Below, piece after piece: positions 9,411 to 18,569 of a DNA stretch of 64,000 nt. This DNA comes from an uncultured Bacteroidales bacterium (GTDB lineage: Bacteria; Bacteroidota; Bacteroidia; Bacteroidales; P3). A program made the position numbers and the translations under genes. The stretch lies in the NCBI GenBank assembly GCA_900317955.1, contig ONIP01000017.1:1-64000 (forward strand), read 5' to 3'. Every line of letters begins with the position of its first letter. Position 1 is the stretch's first letter. The notes below the pieces were generated by a model. That model saw only the letters and a list, made by a program, of their open reading frames with translations. It ran no database searches and was not told the origin of the DNA.

Positions 9411-11006
9411 ATGAAACGTTGGTTATTGTTATTGGTTGCGCTGGTGAGCATGCCGGCGGTAGAAGCTCAGACCCGGTATGAGGTGACGCATCTGCCGATG
9501 GGAATTAACACGACAGGAAGTGAGACGGGTGCAGTGATGGTAGGAGACAGCGTGTTGCTGTATACGTCGATGCAAAACCAGGATGCGAACCACCTGTATT
9601 TGATTGATTTTACACCGGTTTTGACACGTGTGATGCAGACAACTGTGAGCAGCGACGGAAGTCTCGGCGAGGGGGCGTTGAACCTGTGGGGACTGAATGC
9701 CAACGGTATGAACTGTGGGAATGTGACGTATGACGCCAAGAATGACATCATCTATTTCACACGTGGGGAGTTTGGAAAGGAAAATGTGAACAAAATATAC
9801 TACACCAAGCGGGTGAACAATCGTTGGCGCAAGGCTGTGCCGTTGGGAGGAAACGTGAATGTAGAGGGGTATACAAGTACGCATCCGGCTGTTGGGTATT
9901 TGCCTGACGGGAAGACGATATTGTATTTCAGTTCGGATCGTCCAGGAGGAATGGGCGGAATGGATATTTGGTATACGATAATCATAAGCGACGGAAAGCC
10001 TGGAAATTGCACGAATCTGGGGCAACCTGTGAACAGTGACAGCAATGACGTGACCCCGTTTTATAGTAATGAAGAGGGGGCGTTATACTTCTCGAGTAAT
10101 CGCGCAGGAGGTCAGGGAGGTTTTGATGTGTACCGTTCGGAAGGATACCGTAACAGTTGGCAGATGCCCAGGACGTTGGGGAAGGAACTGAACAGTGCCT
10201 ACGACGACCTGTTTTTTACGATGCAGCCCTGTCGTTGCCGCTGTGTGCAGGAGAGAAAGGATACGACTGAAATGGTTATTGCCTGCGGTTTCCTTTCATC
10301 GAACAGACCGGGGTCGTTGTATGAATCGGACAGCAATTGCTGCCATGATTTGTACCGTTGGCGACTGCTGCAACGTCCGGAAGGAGTTGCACCCGTTGTG
10401 AAGGAAGAGCCTGCTCCGCTACGGGCATGGGACTTGCTGCCCTTGAGCTTGTATTTCCACAACGATGAGCCGACGCCATGCACATTAGACACGGTGACAA
10501 ATCTGGATTATGCGGCTACGTACCACCGATACATGCAGATGCGCGACGAATATAAAGGGGCTCAGCCAAGTCCAGTAGACAAGCGGAAATGGGATTCGAT
10601 ACAGGGCAGTGTGGATATGTTTTTTGACTATGAAGTGAAACGTGGGTATGATCATATGATGCAGCTGTTGGAGATGTTGTACGCCGATTTGAAGTCTGGA
10701 AAGAAAGTTTGCCTGACGGTGGACGGTTTTGCCAGCCCGTTGTTTGAGAGCCAGTATAATGTGAATCTTTCAAAGCGCAGGATTGATAGTTTCAAAAACC
10801 AGTTGGTGCGTTGGAATGATGAGGTCTTGCGCCCGTATTTGAATAATGGCAGTTTGAAATTGACTACAGTGGCTCACGGTGCCCCCGACAGCAATGAGGT
10901 GGCACCTTCGGATCCGCTCCGCAATCCGAAAAGCATGAAGTCGATATACAGTATGAAAGCTGCCCATGCAAGACGGATTATGATTGTGGATTACAGTTAC
11001 TTTTGA
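9411..11006 (+). CDS. PD40 (WD40-like) repeat protein with C-terminal OmpA-like domain
   Basis: 531 residues with signal peptide ending VEAQ. The middle carries several PD40-type beta-propeller blades: YFTRGEFG...IYYTKRVNN, ILYFSSDRPGGMGGMDIWY, LYFSSNRAGGQGGFDVYRS. The C-terminal third has an OmpA-like peptidoglycan-binding segment with TVDGFASPLFESQYN and LSKRRIDSFKNQL, so it probably tethers to the cell wall. The order PorP-like then PD40-OmpA resembles PorP/PorE in the T9SS. A Cys-rich stretch at about residue 265 (PCRCRCVQ) and CCHDLYRW suggest disulfides in the periplasm. It follows the PorP-like gene by 40 bp and starts at ATG. Confidence 0.82.
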   Translation: MKRWLLLLVALVSMPAVEAQTRYEVTHLPMGINTTGSETGAVMVGDSVLLYTSMQNQDANHLYLIDFTPVLTRVMQTTVSSDGSLGEGALNLWGLNANGMNCGNVTYDAKNDIIYFTRGEFGKENVNKIYYTKRVNNRWRKAVPLGGNVNVEGYTSTHPAVGYLPDGKTILYFSSDRPGGMGGMDIWYTIIISDGKPGNCTNLGQPVNSDSNDVTPFYSNEEGALYFSSNRAGGQGGFDVYRSEGYRNSWQMPRTLGKELNSAYDDLFFTMQPCRCRCVQERKDTTEMVIACGFLSSNRPGSLYESDSNCCHDLYRWRLLQRPEGVAPVVKEEPAPLRAWDLLPLSLYFHNDEPTPCTLDTVTNLDYAATYHRYMQMRDEYKGAQPSPVDKRKWDSIQGSVDMFFDYEVKRGYDHMMQLLEMLYADLKSGKKVCLTVDGFASPLFESQYNVNLSKRRIDSFKNQLVRWNDEVLRPYLNNGSLKLTTVAHGAPDSNEVAPSDPLRNPKSMKSIYSMKAAHARRIMIVDYSYF

Positions 11007-11052
11007 TTCAGAGATAGTTGATAATTGTCCCTAAAATTAATACTTTCCTATT

Positions 11053-11688
11053 ATGAAAATATTGTGTGTGGTGAGGAATTATGCTCCCCATGCGGGTGAG
11101 ATGAAGGCCGAGGTACCCAGTGAGCCTACATTCTTTATGAAACCTGACAGCGCGTTGAATCCTAAACAGTTGCCATTGTTTTATCCGGATTTTACACAGG
11201 ATTTACAACACGAAGTAGAGGTGGTTGTTAAGATAAACCGCCTTGGAAAGTGCATTGATGCGAGATTTGCGAATCGTTACTATGATTCTATTGCGTTAGG
11301 GATTGATTTTACGGCTCGGGATTTGCAGCGGAAGGCCAAAGCGGCAGGGTTGCCGTGGTTAGTGTCGAAGGGATTTGACGGGAGTGCCGTGGTAGGTCCG
11401 TTTGTGCGTTTGGCAGACCTTGGTGAGCGGTTGGGAGTGCAAGAGGCGAGGATAGATAACCTTGATTTCGCTCTTACAAGGAACGGGAGTGTGGTGCAGA
11501 GCGGCAACACGAAGGATATGATTTTTCCGGTTGATGTGCTGATTTCTTACATTTCGCGATATATGACGTTAAGAACGGGCGATTTGATTTTTACCGGGAC
11601 ACCTGCAGGTGTAGGACCGGTAGAGATAGGCGACCGGCTTGAGGGGACGATAGGCGGTGTGCCGATGCTGCATTTAGACATTAAGTAA
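11053..11688 (+). CDS. Fumarylacetoacetate hydrolase (FAH) fold family protein
   Basis: 211 residues, complete for the short FAH family. Motifs include LQHEVEVVVKI (metal-binding acidic residue), GIDFTARDLQ, WLVSKGFDGSAVVGPF, and MIFPVDVLISYIS..TLRTGDLIFTGTPAGVGPV near the C-terminus. Members hydrolyse or decarboxylate acylpyruvate-type compounds, for example the acylpyruvase / oxaloacetate decarboxylase FAHD1. The substrate cannot be told here. Cytosolic, no signal peptide. It ends at a bidirectional terminator (11696-11730) that it shares with the convergent outer-membrane barrel gene. Confidence 0.9.
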   Translation: MKILCVVRNYAPHAGEMKAEVPSEPTFFMKPDSALNPKQLPLFYPDFTQDLQHEVEVVVKINRLGKCIDARFANRYYDSIALGIDFTARDLQRKAKAAGLPWLVSKGFDGSAVVGPFVRLADLGERLGVQEARIDNLDFALTRNGSVVQSGNTKDMIFPVDVLISYISRYMTLRTGDLIFTGTPAGVGPVEIGDRLEGTIGGVPMLHLDIK

Positions 11689-11695
11689 CAAACAG

Positions 11696-11730
11696 AAAAA
11701 AGGATGACACGTTTTGTGCCACCCTTTTTT
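11696..11730. terminator. Bidirectional intrinsic terminator
   Basis: An inverted repeat: AAAAAAGG...CCTTTTTT arms enclose TG/CA and CAC/GTG pairs. Read on the plus strand there are two A-C mismatches. Read on the minus strand the same positions are G-U wobbles, so the stem is complete for the barrel gene at 11753-12478. A-tracts and T-tracts at the two ends allow it to serve both convergent genes. Confidence 0.8.
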
Positions 11731-11752
11731 ATTCTGTTTTGAGTCACTCTGA

Positions 11753-12478
11753 TTAGAAGTGGAAACCGACGCGGAGACCCAAGGTGCCCAAAGAAGCGCG
11801 GGTACGTCCGGTGTAGGTCTCTTCGAACGGGTCGGGAGCGGACTTGGAAGTAGGCTCGATGAGATGGCTGCCAAGGCCGGTGTAGTTGAAGCTGACGCTA
11901 ACATGTTCGCCAAGATAGGTACCAAGGCCAAACATCCAAGTCAAACCTCCGTTGGGTTTGTAGTGGAAGGTGCTGCTGGGATAGCCGTTCTTGGTGATGA
12001 AGAGGAAGTCGTAGCCGATGCCCAGTTCAGCAAAAGGCTGGAGGTCGGGCATGAGTTTGTAGCGATACTTGAGACCCAGCATAACAGGAAGGTTAAGATA
12101 TTGGGGAGCAGTGGGGTACTGGTTCAGAGAATCGGCATGGCTGTCGTAGGCTTTGCGGATGGAGGGACCAGAGTTGTTCCAGAGGAAACTGATTTCGGCA
12201 AAAGGCTGGAGTTCGCCGACACCTACGTCGAACCAGAGTCCGAAGCGGGCAGTGGCACCGAGGCCACAGGCAGCACCCTTACCGATTTGGCTGCGGTCAA
12301 GAACATGGAACGAAGTTTCGTCGAATGGCACTAAGTTGACATTGTCGTTGAACTGAGCCATTGGGAGCGTTCCATTGAGGAAAATTGAAGTCTCAACTTG
12401 TTGGGCTTTTGCGGTAAAACCAGCAAACAATAATGCGAAACCCAAGCATAACGATTTGATATATCTGCTCTTAGTCAT
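11753..12478 (-). CDS. Outer-membrane beta-barrel protein of the porin/OmpW-like superfamily
   Basis: 241 residues starting at ATG with a signal peptide (LLFAGFTAKAQ). The mature part is full of alternating hydrophobic strands with Gly and aromatic girdle residues (FGLWFDVGVGELQPFAEISFLW, MLGLKYRYKLMPDLQPFAELGIGYDF) and ends in GLRVGFHF, the terminal aromatic typical of BAM substrates. Such small Bacteroidota barrels have no assigned function from sequence. It stands alone with its own promoter (12504-12534) and a shared terminator. Confidence 0.8.
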   Translation of the reverse strand: MTKSRYIKSLCLGFALLFAGFTAKAQQVETSIFLNGTLPMAQFNDNVNLVPFDETSFHVLDRSQIGKGAACGLGATARFGLWFDVGVGELQPFAEISFLWNNSGPSIRKAYDSHADSLNQYPTAPQYLNLPVMLGLKYRYKLMPDLQPFAELGIGYDFLFITKNGYPSSTFHYKPNGGLTWMFGLGTYLGEHVSVSFNYTGLGSHLIEPTSKSAPDPFEETYTGRTRASLGTLGLRVGFHF

Positions 12479-12503
12479 AATGTGATATTTTTTGTTTATG
12501 CTA

Positions 12504-12534
12504 CAAAGATAGTAAAATTATTTAATATCTTCAA
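12504..12534 (-). promoter_or_regulatory. Promoter of the outer-membrane barrel gene
   Basis: On the minus strand the -7 box is TATCTTTG (complement of CAAAGATA, 12504-12511) and the -33 box TTG (complement of CAA, 12532-12534), spacer 20 bp. It sits 26 bp before the ATG. Confidence 0.75.
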
Positions 12535-12539
12535 AAAAG

Positions 12540-14213
12540 TTACAGCGTGCAGTTTATTTCGCATTGATGTTTGGCCATTTCGGCACGGCCGAGGCGGATG
12601 ATGCGACGGCAGGAGTCGAGGAAGCGGTTGTCGCGTTCGGAATCGAGCAGGAGGAGGTAGCCCATGATGATGTATGCGAGGCTTTCGGCAAGACCGCGAA
12701 CGTTGTGTTCGAAGGCTTCGCCAGCACCCTCGGCGGTGAGCTGGGTGTGCATGGCCTGATAGTCGGCAGTCATCTGGCGAAGGACTTCGCGCAGGGGGTT
12801 GAGTTGTTCGCTTATGGGCATGGCATCATAGTCGGCGATGCGTTTGAGATAGCTGCCATTGCTAATGCCTTTGGTAGCAGCGACGACCTGCAGCTGAGAT
12901 GTACCTTCGTAGATGCTGAGGATACGAGCATCGCGGTAGAGGCGTTCACAGGTGTATTCTTTCATGAATCCGCTGCCGCCGTGGATTTGGATGCAGTCGT
13001 AGGCGCATTGGTTGGAGTATTCACTGGCCATCAGTTTGGTGAGAGGCGTGAGGCAGTCGGCATTACGCAAGGCGGCTTTCATGGCCTGACGCTCTTCGGG
13101 AGCGAGGGTGCGGATTTTGGAGAGACGGTCATAGCAGTTGGCGAGATCCACTTGACGTGCTGTCTCGTAGAGGAGCGAACGCACGGCGTCGGTTTTGGCG
13201 CGCATGGTGTGGAGGATGTCCTGGACGGGAATCATCTGGTCGATGGTTTTACCGAACTGTTCGCGGGCGGCAGCATAGTCTACGGCTTCGCGGCAGGCGG
13301 CTTCGCAGAGACCGACAGCCTGGGCACCGACGCCGAGACGGGCACCATTCATGAGGGACATGGTGTATTTGATAAGTCCCAAACGACGTTCGCCAACCAG
13401 TTGGCAGGGGGCGTTGTTGAAGACGAGTTCGGCGGTGGGGGAGCCGATGATACCCATTTTGTGTTCGATACGGCGCACGGTGAGACCACCGTCGGCACGG
13501 TCGTAGACGAAATAGGAGAGGCCACGGCCGTCGGTTGTGCCTTCTTCGGAGCGGGCAAGGACGAGGTGGATGTCGGCGTCGCCGTTGGTGATGAAACGTT
13601 TGACACCGTTGAGACGCCAGCAGTTGGCGGCCTCGTCAAAGGTTGCTTTGAGGCGTACAGACTGGAGGTCGGAACCTGCATCGGGTTCGGTGAGATCCAT
13701 GCTGCAAGTGGCACCTTCGTAGATGCGGGGGAGGTATTTGTCTTTAATGGCTTCGGAAGCGAAATCCTCGATGGTGTCGGCGCAGTCCTGGAGCATCCAG
13801 ATGGTGGCAAAGCCTACATCGGCACGGGCTACAATTTCGCCTGCCATGGTGGTGACAGTGCCAGGCATGTTGAGACCGTGGTATTTGCGGCGTTGTTTGA
13901 TGCCGTAGAGGCCTGACTGGGTGAGGGTTTGGTGGTTTTGTTGAGTGCCTTTGGCATAGACCACGCGGCCGTTGACGACAGAGGGGCCTTCGGCATCGAC
14001 ATCGGCGGCATTGGGGGCAATGACTTCGCCGGTGATTTCGCCTATGAGATCCATGGCGTTTTGGTAGCCTTCGACGGCCTCCTGGGCATTGGCGGGGGCA
14101 TCGGGGTACTGGCCAGCCTCTTCGAAATTATTTTCGCGGAGAGTGGCTATTTTTTCGATTTCGGGATGCTGAAGATAGAACTTCAGACTTTCGTTGTCGC
14201 TATAGTAATTCAT
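12540..14213 (-). CDS. Acyl-CoA dehydrogenase
   Basis: 557 residues from the ATG at 14211-14213 (MNYYSDNESL); the frame also opens at a TTG further upstream, which is less likely. Acyl-CoA dehydrogenase signatures: CSMDLTEPDAGSDLQSV, GVKRFITNGDADIHLVLAR, KMGIIGSPTAELVFNN and, near the C-terminus, QIHGGSGFMKEYTCERLYRD followed by YEGTSQLQ, whose Glu is the probable catalytic base. At about 560 residues it is longer than classical 380-residue enzymes, having an extra C-terminal helical part found in a bacterial subfamily. It oxidises an acyl-CoA and passes electrons to ETF; etfA and etfB follow upstream in the same direction, which fits. Confidence 0.92.
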   Translation of the reverse strand: MNYYSDNESLKFYLQHPEIEKIATLRENNFEEAGQYPDAPANAQEAVEGYQNAMDLIGEITGEVIAPNAADVDAEGPSVVNGRVVYAKGTQQNHQTLTQSGLYGIKQRRKYHGLNMPGTVTTMAGEIVARADVGFATIWMLQDCADTIEDFASEAIKDKYLPRIYEGATCSMDLTEPDAGSDLQSVRLKATFDEAANCWRLNGVKRFITNGDADIHLVLARSEEGTTDGRGLSYFVYDRADGGLTVRRIEHKMGIIGSPTAELVFNNAPCQLVGERRLGLIKYTMSLMNGARLGVGAQAVGLCEAACREAVDYAAAREQFGKTIDQMIPVQDILHTMRAKTDAVRSLLYETARQVDLANCYDRLSKIRTLAPEERQAMKAALRNADCLTPLTKLMASEYSNQCAYDCIQIHGGSGFMKEYTCERLYRDARILSIYEGTSQLQVVAATKGISNGSYLKRIADYDAMPISEQLNPLREVLRQMTADYQAMHTQLTAEGAGEAFEHNVRGLAESLAYIIMGYLLLLDSERDNRFLDSCRRIIRLGRAEMAKHQCEINCTL

Positions 14214-14284
14214 GGTTTGGATGCTGGGCGGGGAAAAGGGTTGCGTGGGCAACGTTGCTCCGCCTGAATTATGTTGGTACTAAA

Positions 14285-15307
14285 TTATTTTTTGCAAGAC
14301 TGGTAGGCGTTCATGAGGCGCGGGATTACTTCGCACACGTCGCCGATGATGGTGTAGTCGGCAATGGCGTTGATGGGTGCGTCGGGGTCGGTGTTGATTG
14401 AAATAATCTGGCCGGACTGTTCCATGCCCACACGATGCTGGACGGCACCAGAGATGCCGCAGGCGATGTAAAGCTTGGGACGGACGGTAACGCCGGTTTG
14501 TCCAATCTGTCTGTTGTTGTCGCAGAAACCAGCGTCAATGGCGGCGCGGCTGGCACCCACTTCGCCACCAATCATGTTGGCGAATTTGTAGAGCATGTCA
14601 AAGTTTTCGCGGCTGCCCATGCCGTAGCCACCGGCAACGATGATGGAGGCGCCTTTGATGTCAACGCCCTGGGGGTCGATTTGGCGGCTAATCACCTTGA
14701 GGCATTCGTCCTCGTTGCGGAGATATTTGGCAGCGTCGATGTTGACGAGTTGGCCTTTGCGGTTGGCGTCGATGATTTCTTTGCGCATGACGCCTTCACG
14801 TACGGTAGCCATCTGCGGGCGTGTTTCGGGGCTAACGATGGTTGCCACGATGTTGCCGCCGAAAGCGGGACGGATTTGATAGAGGATGTCGTGGTATTCC
14901 TTGCCGGATTTGAGATCGGTGTGGTCGCCGATTTCAAGGGCAGTGCAGTCAGCGGTGAGGCCGCAGCGCAGATGAGAGGCTATGCGGGGGGCGAGGTCGC
15001 GGCCGATGCTGGTGGCACCATAGAGAACCACTTCGGGTTGACGTTCGCGGATGATGCTGTCCACAATGCTGAAATGAGGCAGGGTGCGGTAAGGCGAGAG
15101 ACGGGGATCGTTGGCGTAGAGGATGGTATCGACACCATAGGGATATAATTGACCCTCGAGGTCGGCGAGATTGTTTCCGGCCACGATGGCTTCGAGTTGT
15201 CCGCCCAGACGGTCGGCCAAACGGCGGCCTTTGGAGCAAAGTTCAAGGCTCACGTCGGCGACACGGCCAGATTCATTGATTTCAATGTATACAAGTATGC
15301 TGTTCAT
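14285..15307 (-). CDS. etfA: Electron transfer flavoprotein alpha subunit
   Basis: 340 residues. The N-terminal half has an adenine-nucleotide-like fold (GATSIGRDLAPRIASHLRCGLTADCTAL), and the C-terminal FAD domain carries ASIIVAGGYGM, GEVGASRAAIDAGF, QIGQTGVTVRPKLYIACGIS and SINTDPDAPINAIADY, all ETF-alpha hallmarks. With EtfB it takes electrons from the acyl-CoA dehydrogenase encoded next to it and feeds the quinone pool or a bifurcating partner. The start is ATG; etfB ends 3 bp before it. Confidence 0.95.
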   Translation of the reverse strand: MNSILVYIEINESGRVADVSLELCSKGRRLADRLGGQLEAIVAGNNLADLEGQLYPYGVDTILYANDPRLSPYRTLPHFSIVDSIIRERQPEVVLYGATSIGRDLAPRIASHLRCGLTADCTALEIGDHTDLKSGKEYHDILYQIRPAFGGNIVATIVSPETRPQMATVREGVMRKEIIDANRKGQLVNIDAAKYLRNEDECLKVISRQIDPQGVDIKGASIIVAGGYGMGSRENFDMLYKFANMIGGEVGASRAAIDAGFCDNNRQIGQTGVTVRPKLYIACGISGAVQHRVGMEQSGQIISINTDPDAPINAIADYTIIGDVCEVIPRLMNAYQSCKK

Positions 15308-15310
15308 GAT

Positions 15311-16114
15311 TTATCCGATGATGTGGTTGGTGACAAGATTTGATATGAGACTGTTGAGTGACTCCTGGTTGTTTTCGACGCGAACGTTGTCTTTTTGAGT
15401 CAGCACCACGCTGTCCACGTTCTTCACTTTGGTGGGAGAACCGGAGAGGCCGAGGCGTTCGAAATCGGGGTTTACGTCGTCGGCAGTCCAAACGGGAATC
15501 TGGAGATGGCGGTTTTGGAGAACCAGATGAGCATGGCGGAAACGGGGTCTGGGAGCACTGCCGCAAACGGTCACAAGTACTGGGAGGGGAGACTCGACCA
15601 CCTCGGTGCCGTTGCTGATGCGACGTTTGATGCGGATGGACTTTTCGTTGACCTCCAGCAGTTCCTCGGCATAGGTGATTTGGGGAATGTCCATTTTCTC
15701 TGCCACTTGGGGACCAACCTGAGCGGTGTCACCGTCGATAGCCTGACGGCCGCCAAAAACGAGGTCGACATGTCCCAGTTTTTTTACAGCGCAAGAGATA
15801 GCGTAGGAGGTTGCCAGGGTGTCGGCACCTGCAAAGCGGCGGTCGGACAGCACAAAGCCGTCGTCGGCACCACGGTAGATGGCCTCACGAATGATTTCTT
15901 CGGCGCGAGGAGGCCCCATAGTCACCACGGTGATGGTGGAGCCTGGCATCATTTCTTTGACGCGGAGAGCCATTTCAAGGGCGTTGAGATCTTCGGGGTT
16001 GTACACGGCAGGGAGGGCTGAACGGTTGATGGTGCCCTCTGGTGTCATGGCCTCTGGACCGACGTTGCGTGTGTCGGGAACCTGTTTGGCCAGTACTACG
16101 ATTTTTATACTCAT
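15311..16114 (-). CDS. etfB: Electron transfer flavoprotein beta subunit
   Basis: 267 residues from the ATG at 16112-16114 (MSIKIVVLAKQVPDT); an earlier in-frame TTG would add 23 basic residues not typical of the family. Motifs: VLAKQVPDTRNV, NPEDLNALEMALRV, GADDGFVLSDRRFAGADTLATSYAI and GRQAIDGDTAQVGPQVAE. It binds AMP/FAD and pairs with EtfA. It lies 3 bp before etfA, so the pair is co-translated. Confidence 0.95.
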   Translation of the reverse strand: MSIKIVVLAKQVPDTRNVGPEAMTPEGTINRSALPAVYNPEDLNALEMALRVKEMMPGSTITVVTMGPPRAEEIIREAIYRGADDGFVLSDRRFAGADTLATSYAISCAVKKLGHVDLVFGGRQAIDGDTAQVGPQVAEKMDIPQITYAEELLEVNEKSIRIKRRISNGTEVVESPLPVLVTVCGSAPRPRFRHAHLVLQNRHLQIPVWTADDVNPDFERLGLSGSPTKVKNVDSVVLTQKDNVRVENNQESLNSLISNLVTNHIIG

Positions 16115-16198
16115 GTCTTTATTATTATATTTTCGTTTTTGAGGATTGTGGTTTGTTTGGCTGGAGGGGCGACGATGTGGCACCGTATAGCCAGTTGC

Positions 16199-17083
16199 TT
16201 AGCATGCCGAGTGGGCGTCGGTTTCGGGGCTGATGCGTTTCACCATGCCTTGGAGAGCGGTGCCGGGGCCAACCTCGATGAATTCGGTTGCACCGTTGGC
16301 AATCATGTTCTGCACGGTAGCGGTCCAGCGGACGGGGGAGGTGAGTTGTGCAACCAGATTGCGTTTTATCTGGTCGGGGTTGTCGACAGGGGTGGCGCAA
16401 ACATTCTGATAGCATGGGCAGATGGGTGTGTGGAACTGGGTGCGTTCGATGGCTTCGGCCAGTTCGACGCGAGCAGGTTCCATGAGAGGGCTGTGGAAAG
16501 CTCCGCCTACTGCCAGGGGAACAGCGCGTCCTTTCAGCTCTTTCAGTTTCTCGCAGGCTTGGGCAACGCCTTCCATGGTTCCGCTGATGACGAGTTGTCC
16601 GGGGGTGTTATAGTTGGCGGCGACTACCACTTGGCCTGCTGCTGTAACCTCGGCGCAAACATCTTCGACGATTTTGTCGTCGAGTTTTAGGATAGCAGCC
16701 ATAGTAGATGGGTGCATCTCACAGCAGCGTTGCATGGCGTTGGCACGGGCAATGACCAGACGGAGGCCGTCTTCAAAGTCCATGGCACCTGTTGCAACGA
16801 GGGCACTGAATTCGCCCAAGGAGTGGCCGCCTACCATGTCGGGCATGAATTCGCTGCCCATATAAGTTGCCAGAATCACAGAGTGGAGAAATATGGCGGG
16901 CTGGGTGACCTTGGTTTGTTTTAGGTCTTCGGGTGTGCCGGCAAACATCAAGTCGGTAATTCGGAACCCGATAATCTCGTTGGCCCGTTCAAACAGGTCG
17001 CGACAATGCTCATTGTTGTCGTATAGGTCTTTGCCCATGCCGACAAACTGAGCTCCCTGTCCGGGGAATACGTATGCTTTCAT
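16199..17083 (-). CDS. fabD: Malonyl-CoA:ACP transacylase
   Basis: 294 residues, normal FabD length. Starts MKAYVFPGQGAQFVGMG; active-site serine in GHSLGE (about Ser88); GGAFHSPLM carries the catalytic His. It loads malonyl groups from CoA onto ACP for type II fatty acid synthesis in the cytoplasm. First transferase of the fab cluster fabD-fabG-fabZ-fabF-fabH, all leftwards. Confidence 0.95.
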   Translation of the reverse strand: MKAYVFPGQGAQFVGMGKDLYDNNEHCRDLFERANEIIGFRITDLMFAGTPEDLKQTKVTQPAIFLHSVILATYMGSEFMPDMVGGHSLGEFSALVATGAMDFEDGLRLVIARANAMQRCCEMHPSTMAAILKLDDKIVEDVCAEVTAAGQVVVAANYNTPGQLVISGTMEGVAQACEKLKELKGRAVPLAVGGAFHSPLMEPARVELAEAIERTQFHTPICPCYQNVCATPVDNPDQIKRNLVAQLTSPVRWTATVQNMIANGATEFIEVGPGTALQGMVKRISPETDAHSAC

Positions 17084-17174
17084 TATATGTTTTCGTTGTT
17101 ATATCTGCCACTCGACAGACTAACGTTCCGTCGGTGTGGCAGAAAGGGTTGATAGTTTTTTGTTTGTTAGTTCA

Positions 17175-17921
17175 TTACAGGCTGATACCGCCGTCGATAC
17201 AAATCACCTGGCCGGTGACATATTCGGAAAGGTCGGAAGCGAGGAAGAGGCTTACGCGAGCCACATCCAGTTCGGTGCCAGCACGGCGCATGGGGATGTC
17301 GTCGAGCCATTTCTGGCGGGCGTCGTCGGGGATGGCGTCGGTCATAGCAGTCTGGATGAAACCGGGAGCAATGGCGTTGCAGCGAATGTTGCGGGAACCG
17401 AATTCCTGGGCAAAGGATTTTGTGAAGCCGATAATACCGGCTTTTGCAGCGGAATAGTTGCACTGTCCACCGTTTCCGTTCACGCCTACTACCGAGCTGG
17501 TATTGATGATACTGCCGTTGCGTTTCTTCATCATGTAGGGGATGAAGGCTTTGCAGTAGTTGAATACTGAACGTAGGTTGATCTGGATGACTAAATCCCA
17601 ATCTTCAGGAGTCATGCGGAGCAGGAGGTTGTCACGGGTGATACCGGCATTGTTGACGATGGCGTCGACGCGGCCGAAGGTGTCAATTACAGTTTTGGCG
17701 AGAGCCTCAGTCTGCGACCAGTCGGCGGCATTGGCGGTATAGAAAGCACATTTGGGGTTGATGGCTTGCAATTTCTGCATTAATTCCTGACTGCTTTCAG
17801 TTTCTTTCAGGTCGGTGACGATTACCGTTGCGCCTTCCTCGGCAAAGAGTTCGGCGGTGCGACGGCCGATGCCGCGCGCTGCACCCGTGATGAGGGCTAT
17901 TTTGTTCTCTAAAAGGTTCAT
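17175..17921 (-). CDS. fabG: 3-oxoacyl-ACP reductase
   Basis: 248 residues, a classic short-chain dehydrogenase. Cofactor-binding ITGAARGIGRRTAELF at the N-terminus, NNAG at about 90, catalytic Ser-Tyr-Lys in INTSSVVG and CNYSAAKAG, and the C-terminal GQVICIDGGISL. It reduces beta-ketoacyl-ACP with NADPH, and its place in the fab cluster makes this role more likely than a stray SDR function. Starts at ATG, 91 bp before fabD. Confidence 0.95.
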   Translation of the reverse strand: MNLLENKIALITGAARGIGRRTAELFAEEGATVIVTDLKETESSQELMQKLQAINPKCAFYTANAADWSQTEALAKTVIDTFGRVDAIVNNAGITRDNLLLRMTPEDWDLVIQINLRSVFNYCKAFIPYMMKKRNGSIINTSSVVGVNGNGGQCNYSAAKAGIIGFTKSFAQEFGSRNIRCNAIAPGFIQTAMTDAIPDDARQKWLDDIPMRRAGTELDVARVSLFLASDLSEYVTGQVICIDGGISL

Positions 17922-18045
17922 GTTCTGTGTGTCTTTAAAATAGTTAATAACACTTTCTGCATTATGTTACTGGGTGCTGAAACGCGACCCAAGTTAAAAT
18001 AACATAACGCGCAAATACTTGTTTTATTGCCTGACTTCAAAAAAA

Positions 18046-18471
18046 TCATGCTTTGTCTTTGTCCACCAACACAAACGACAGTTTGCCTTTGCAGGCCACT
18101 TTGTCGTCCACGTAAGCCGTAGCATCGATGAAGAAGATAAGGCCTTTGCGGGCAGTGATGTGGGCTTTGACAGTGATGGTGTCACCAGGACGGACGGGTT
18201 GGCGGAAACGCACATCGTTCAGTCCACTGTATAGGGTGAGGCGGTTCTTTAGTTCTTCGAGTACCAGAATGGCTGACGACTGCCCCATGATTTCGCATAA
18301 TATCACACCGGGCACAATAGGATTGCCGGGGAAATGTCCTTGCAGGAAAAATTCGTCACCGCGTACGTGGTAATGAGACACGGCGGTGTCGCCCTGCATT
18401 TCCATGTCGTCCACAAGCAGCATGGGTTCGCGGTGGGGCAGAAAATTCTTAATTTCTTCTCTTGTCATCAT
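18046..18471 (-). CDS. fabZ: 3-hydroxyacyl-ACP dehydratase, FabZ-type
   Basis: 141 residues. The hot-dog fold signatures are FLPHREPMLLVDDM, GHFPGNPIVPGVILCEIMGQ and TVKAHITARKGLIFF. The His and Glu in these two motifs are the catalytic pair. It dehydrates 3-hydroxyacyl-ACP to the trans-2-enoyl form. Two adjacent ATG codons could start it (18469 or 18466). It is placed between fabG and fabF in the cluster, 98 bp from fabF; that gap holds hairpins at 18489-18506 and 18537-18560. Confidence 0.93.
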   Translation of the reverse strand: MMTREEIKNFLPHREPMLLVDDMEMQGDTAVSHYHVRGDEFFLQGHFPGNPIVPGVILCEIMGQSSAILVLEELKNRLTLYSGLNDVRFRQPVRPGDTITVKAHITARKGLIFFIDATAYVDDKVACKGKLSFVLVDKDKA

Positions 18472-18569
18472 AATTTTGAACTTTTAATAGCGGAGTATTC
18501 TCCGCTGGTGCCCAGTAGGAGGGCAGGTTATAATATGGGGCGGACACGGAGGCTCGCCCCTTAGTGTTT

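Noticed and set aside
12564..13916. A 450-codon plus-strand reading frame
   Set aside because: Antisense to the acyl-CoA dehydrogenase, whose conserved motifs and codon pattern show that the minus strand is coding.
18489..18560. Riboswitch or terminator between fabF and fabZ
   Set aside because: Two short hairpins are present, but no U-tract follows on the minus strand and I see no known riboswitch pattern.
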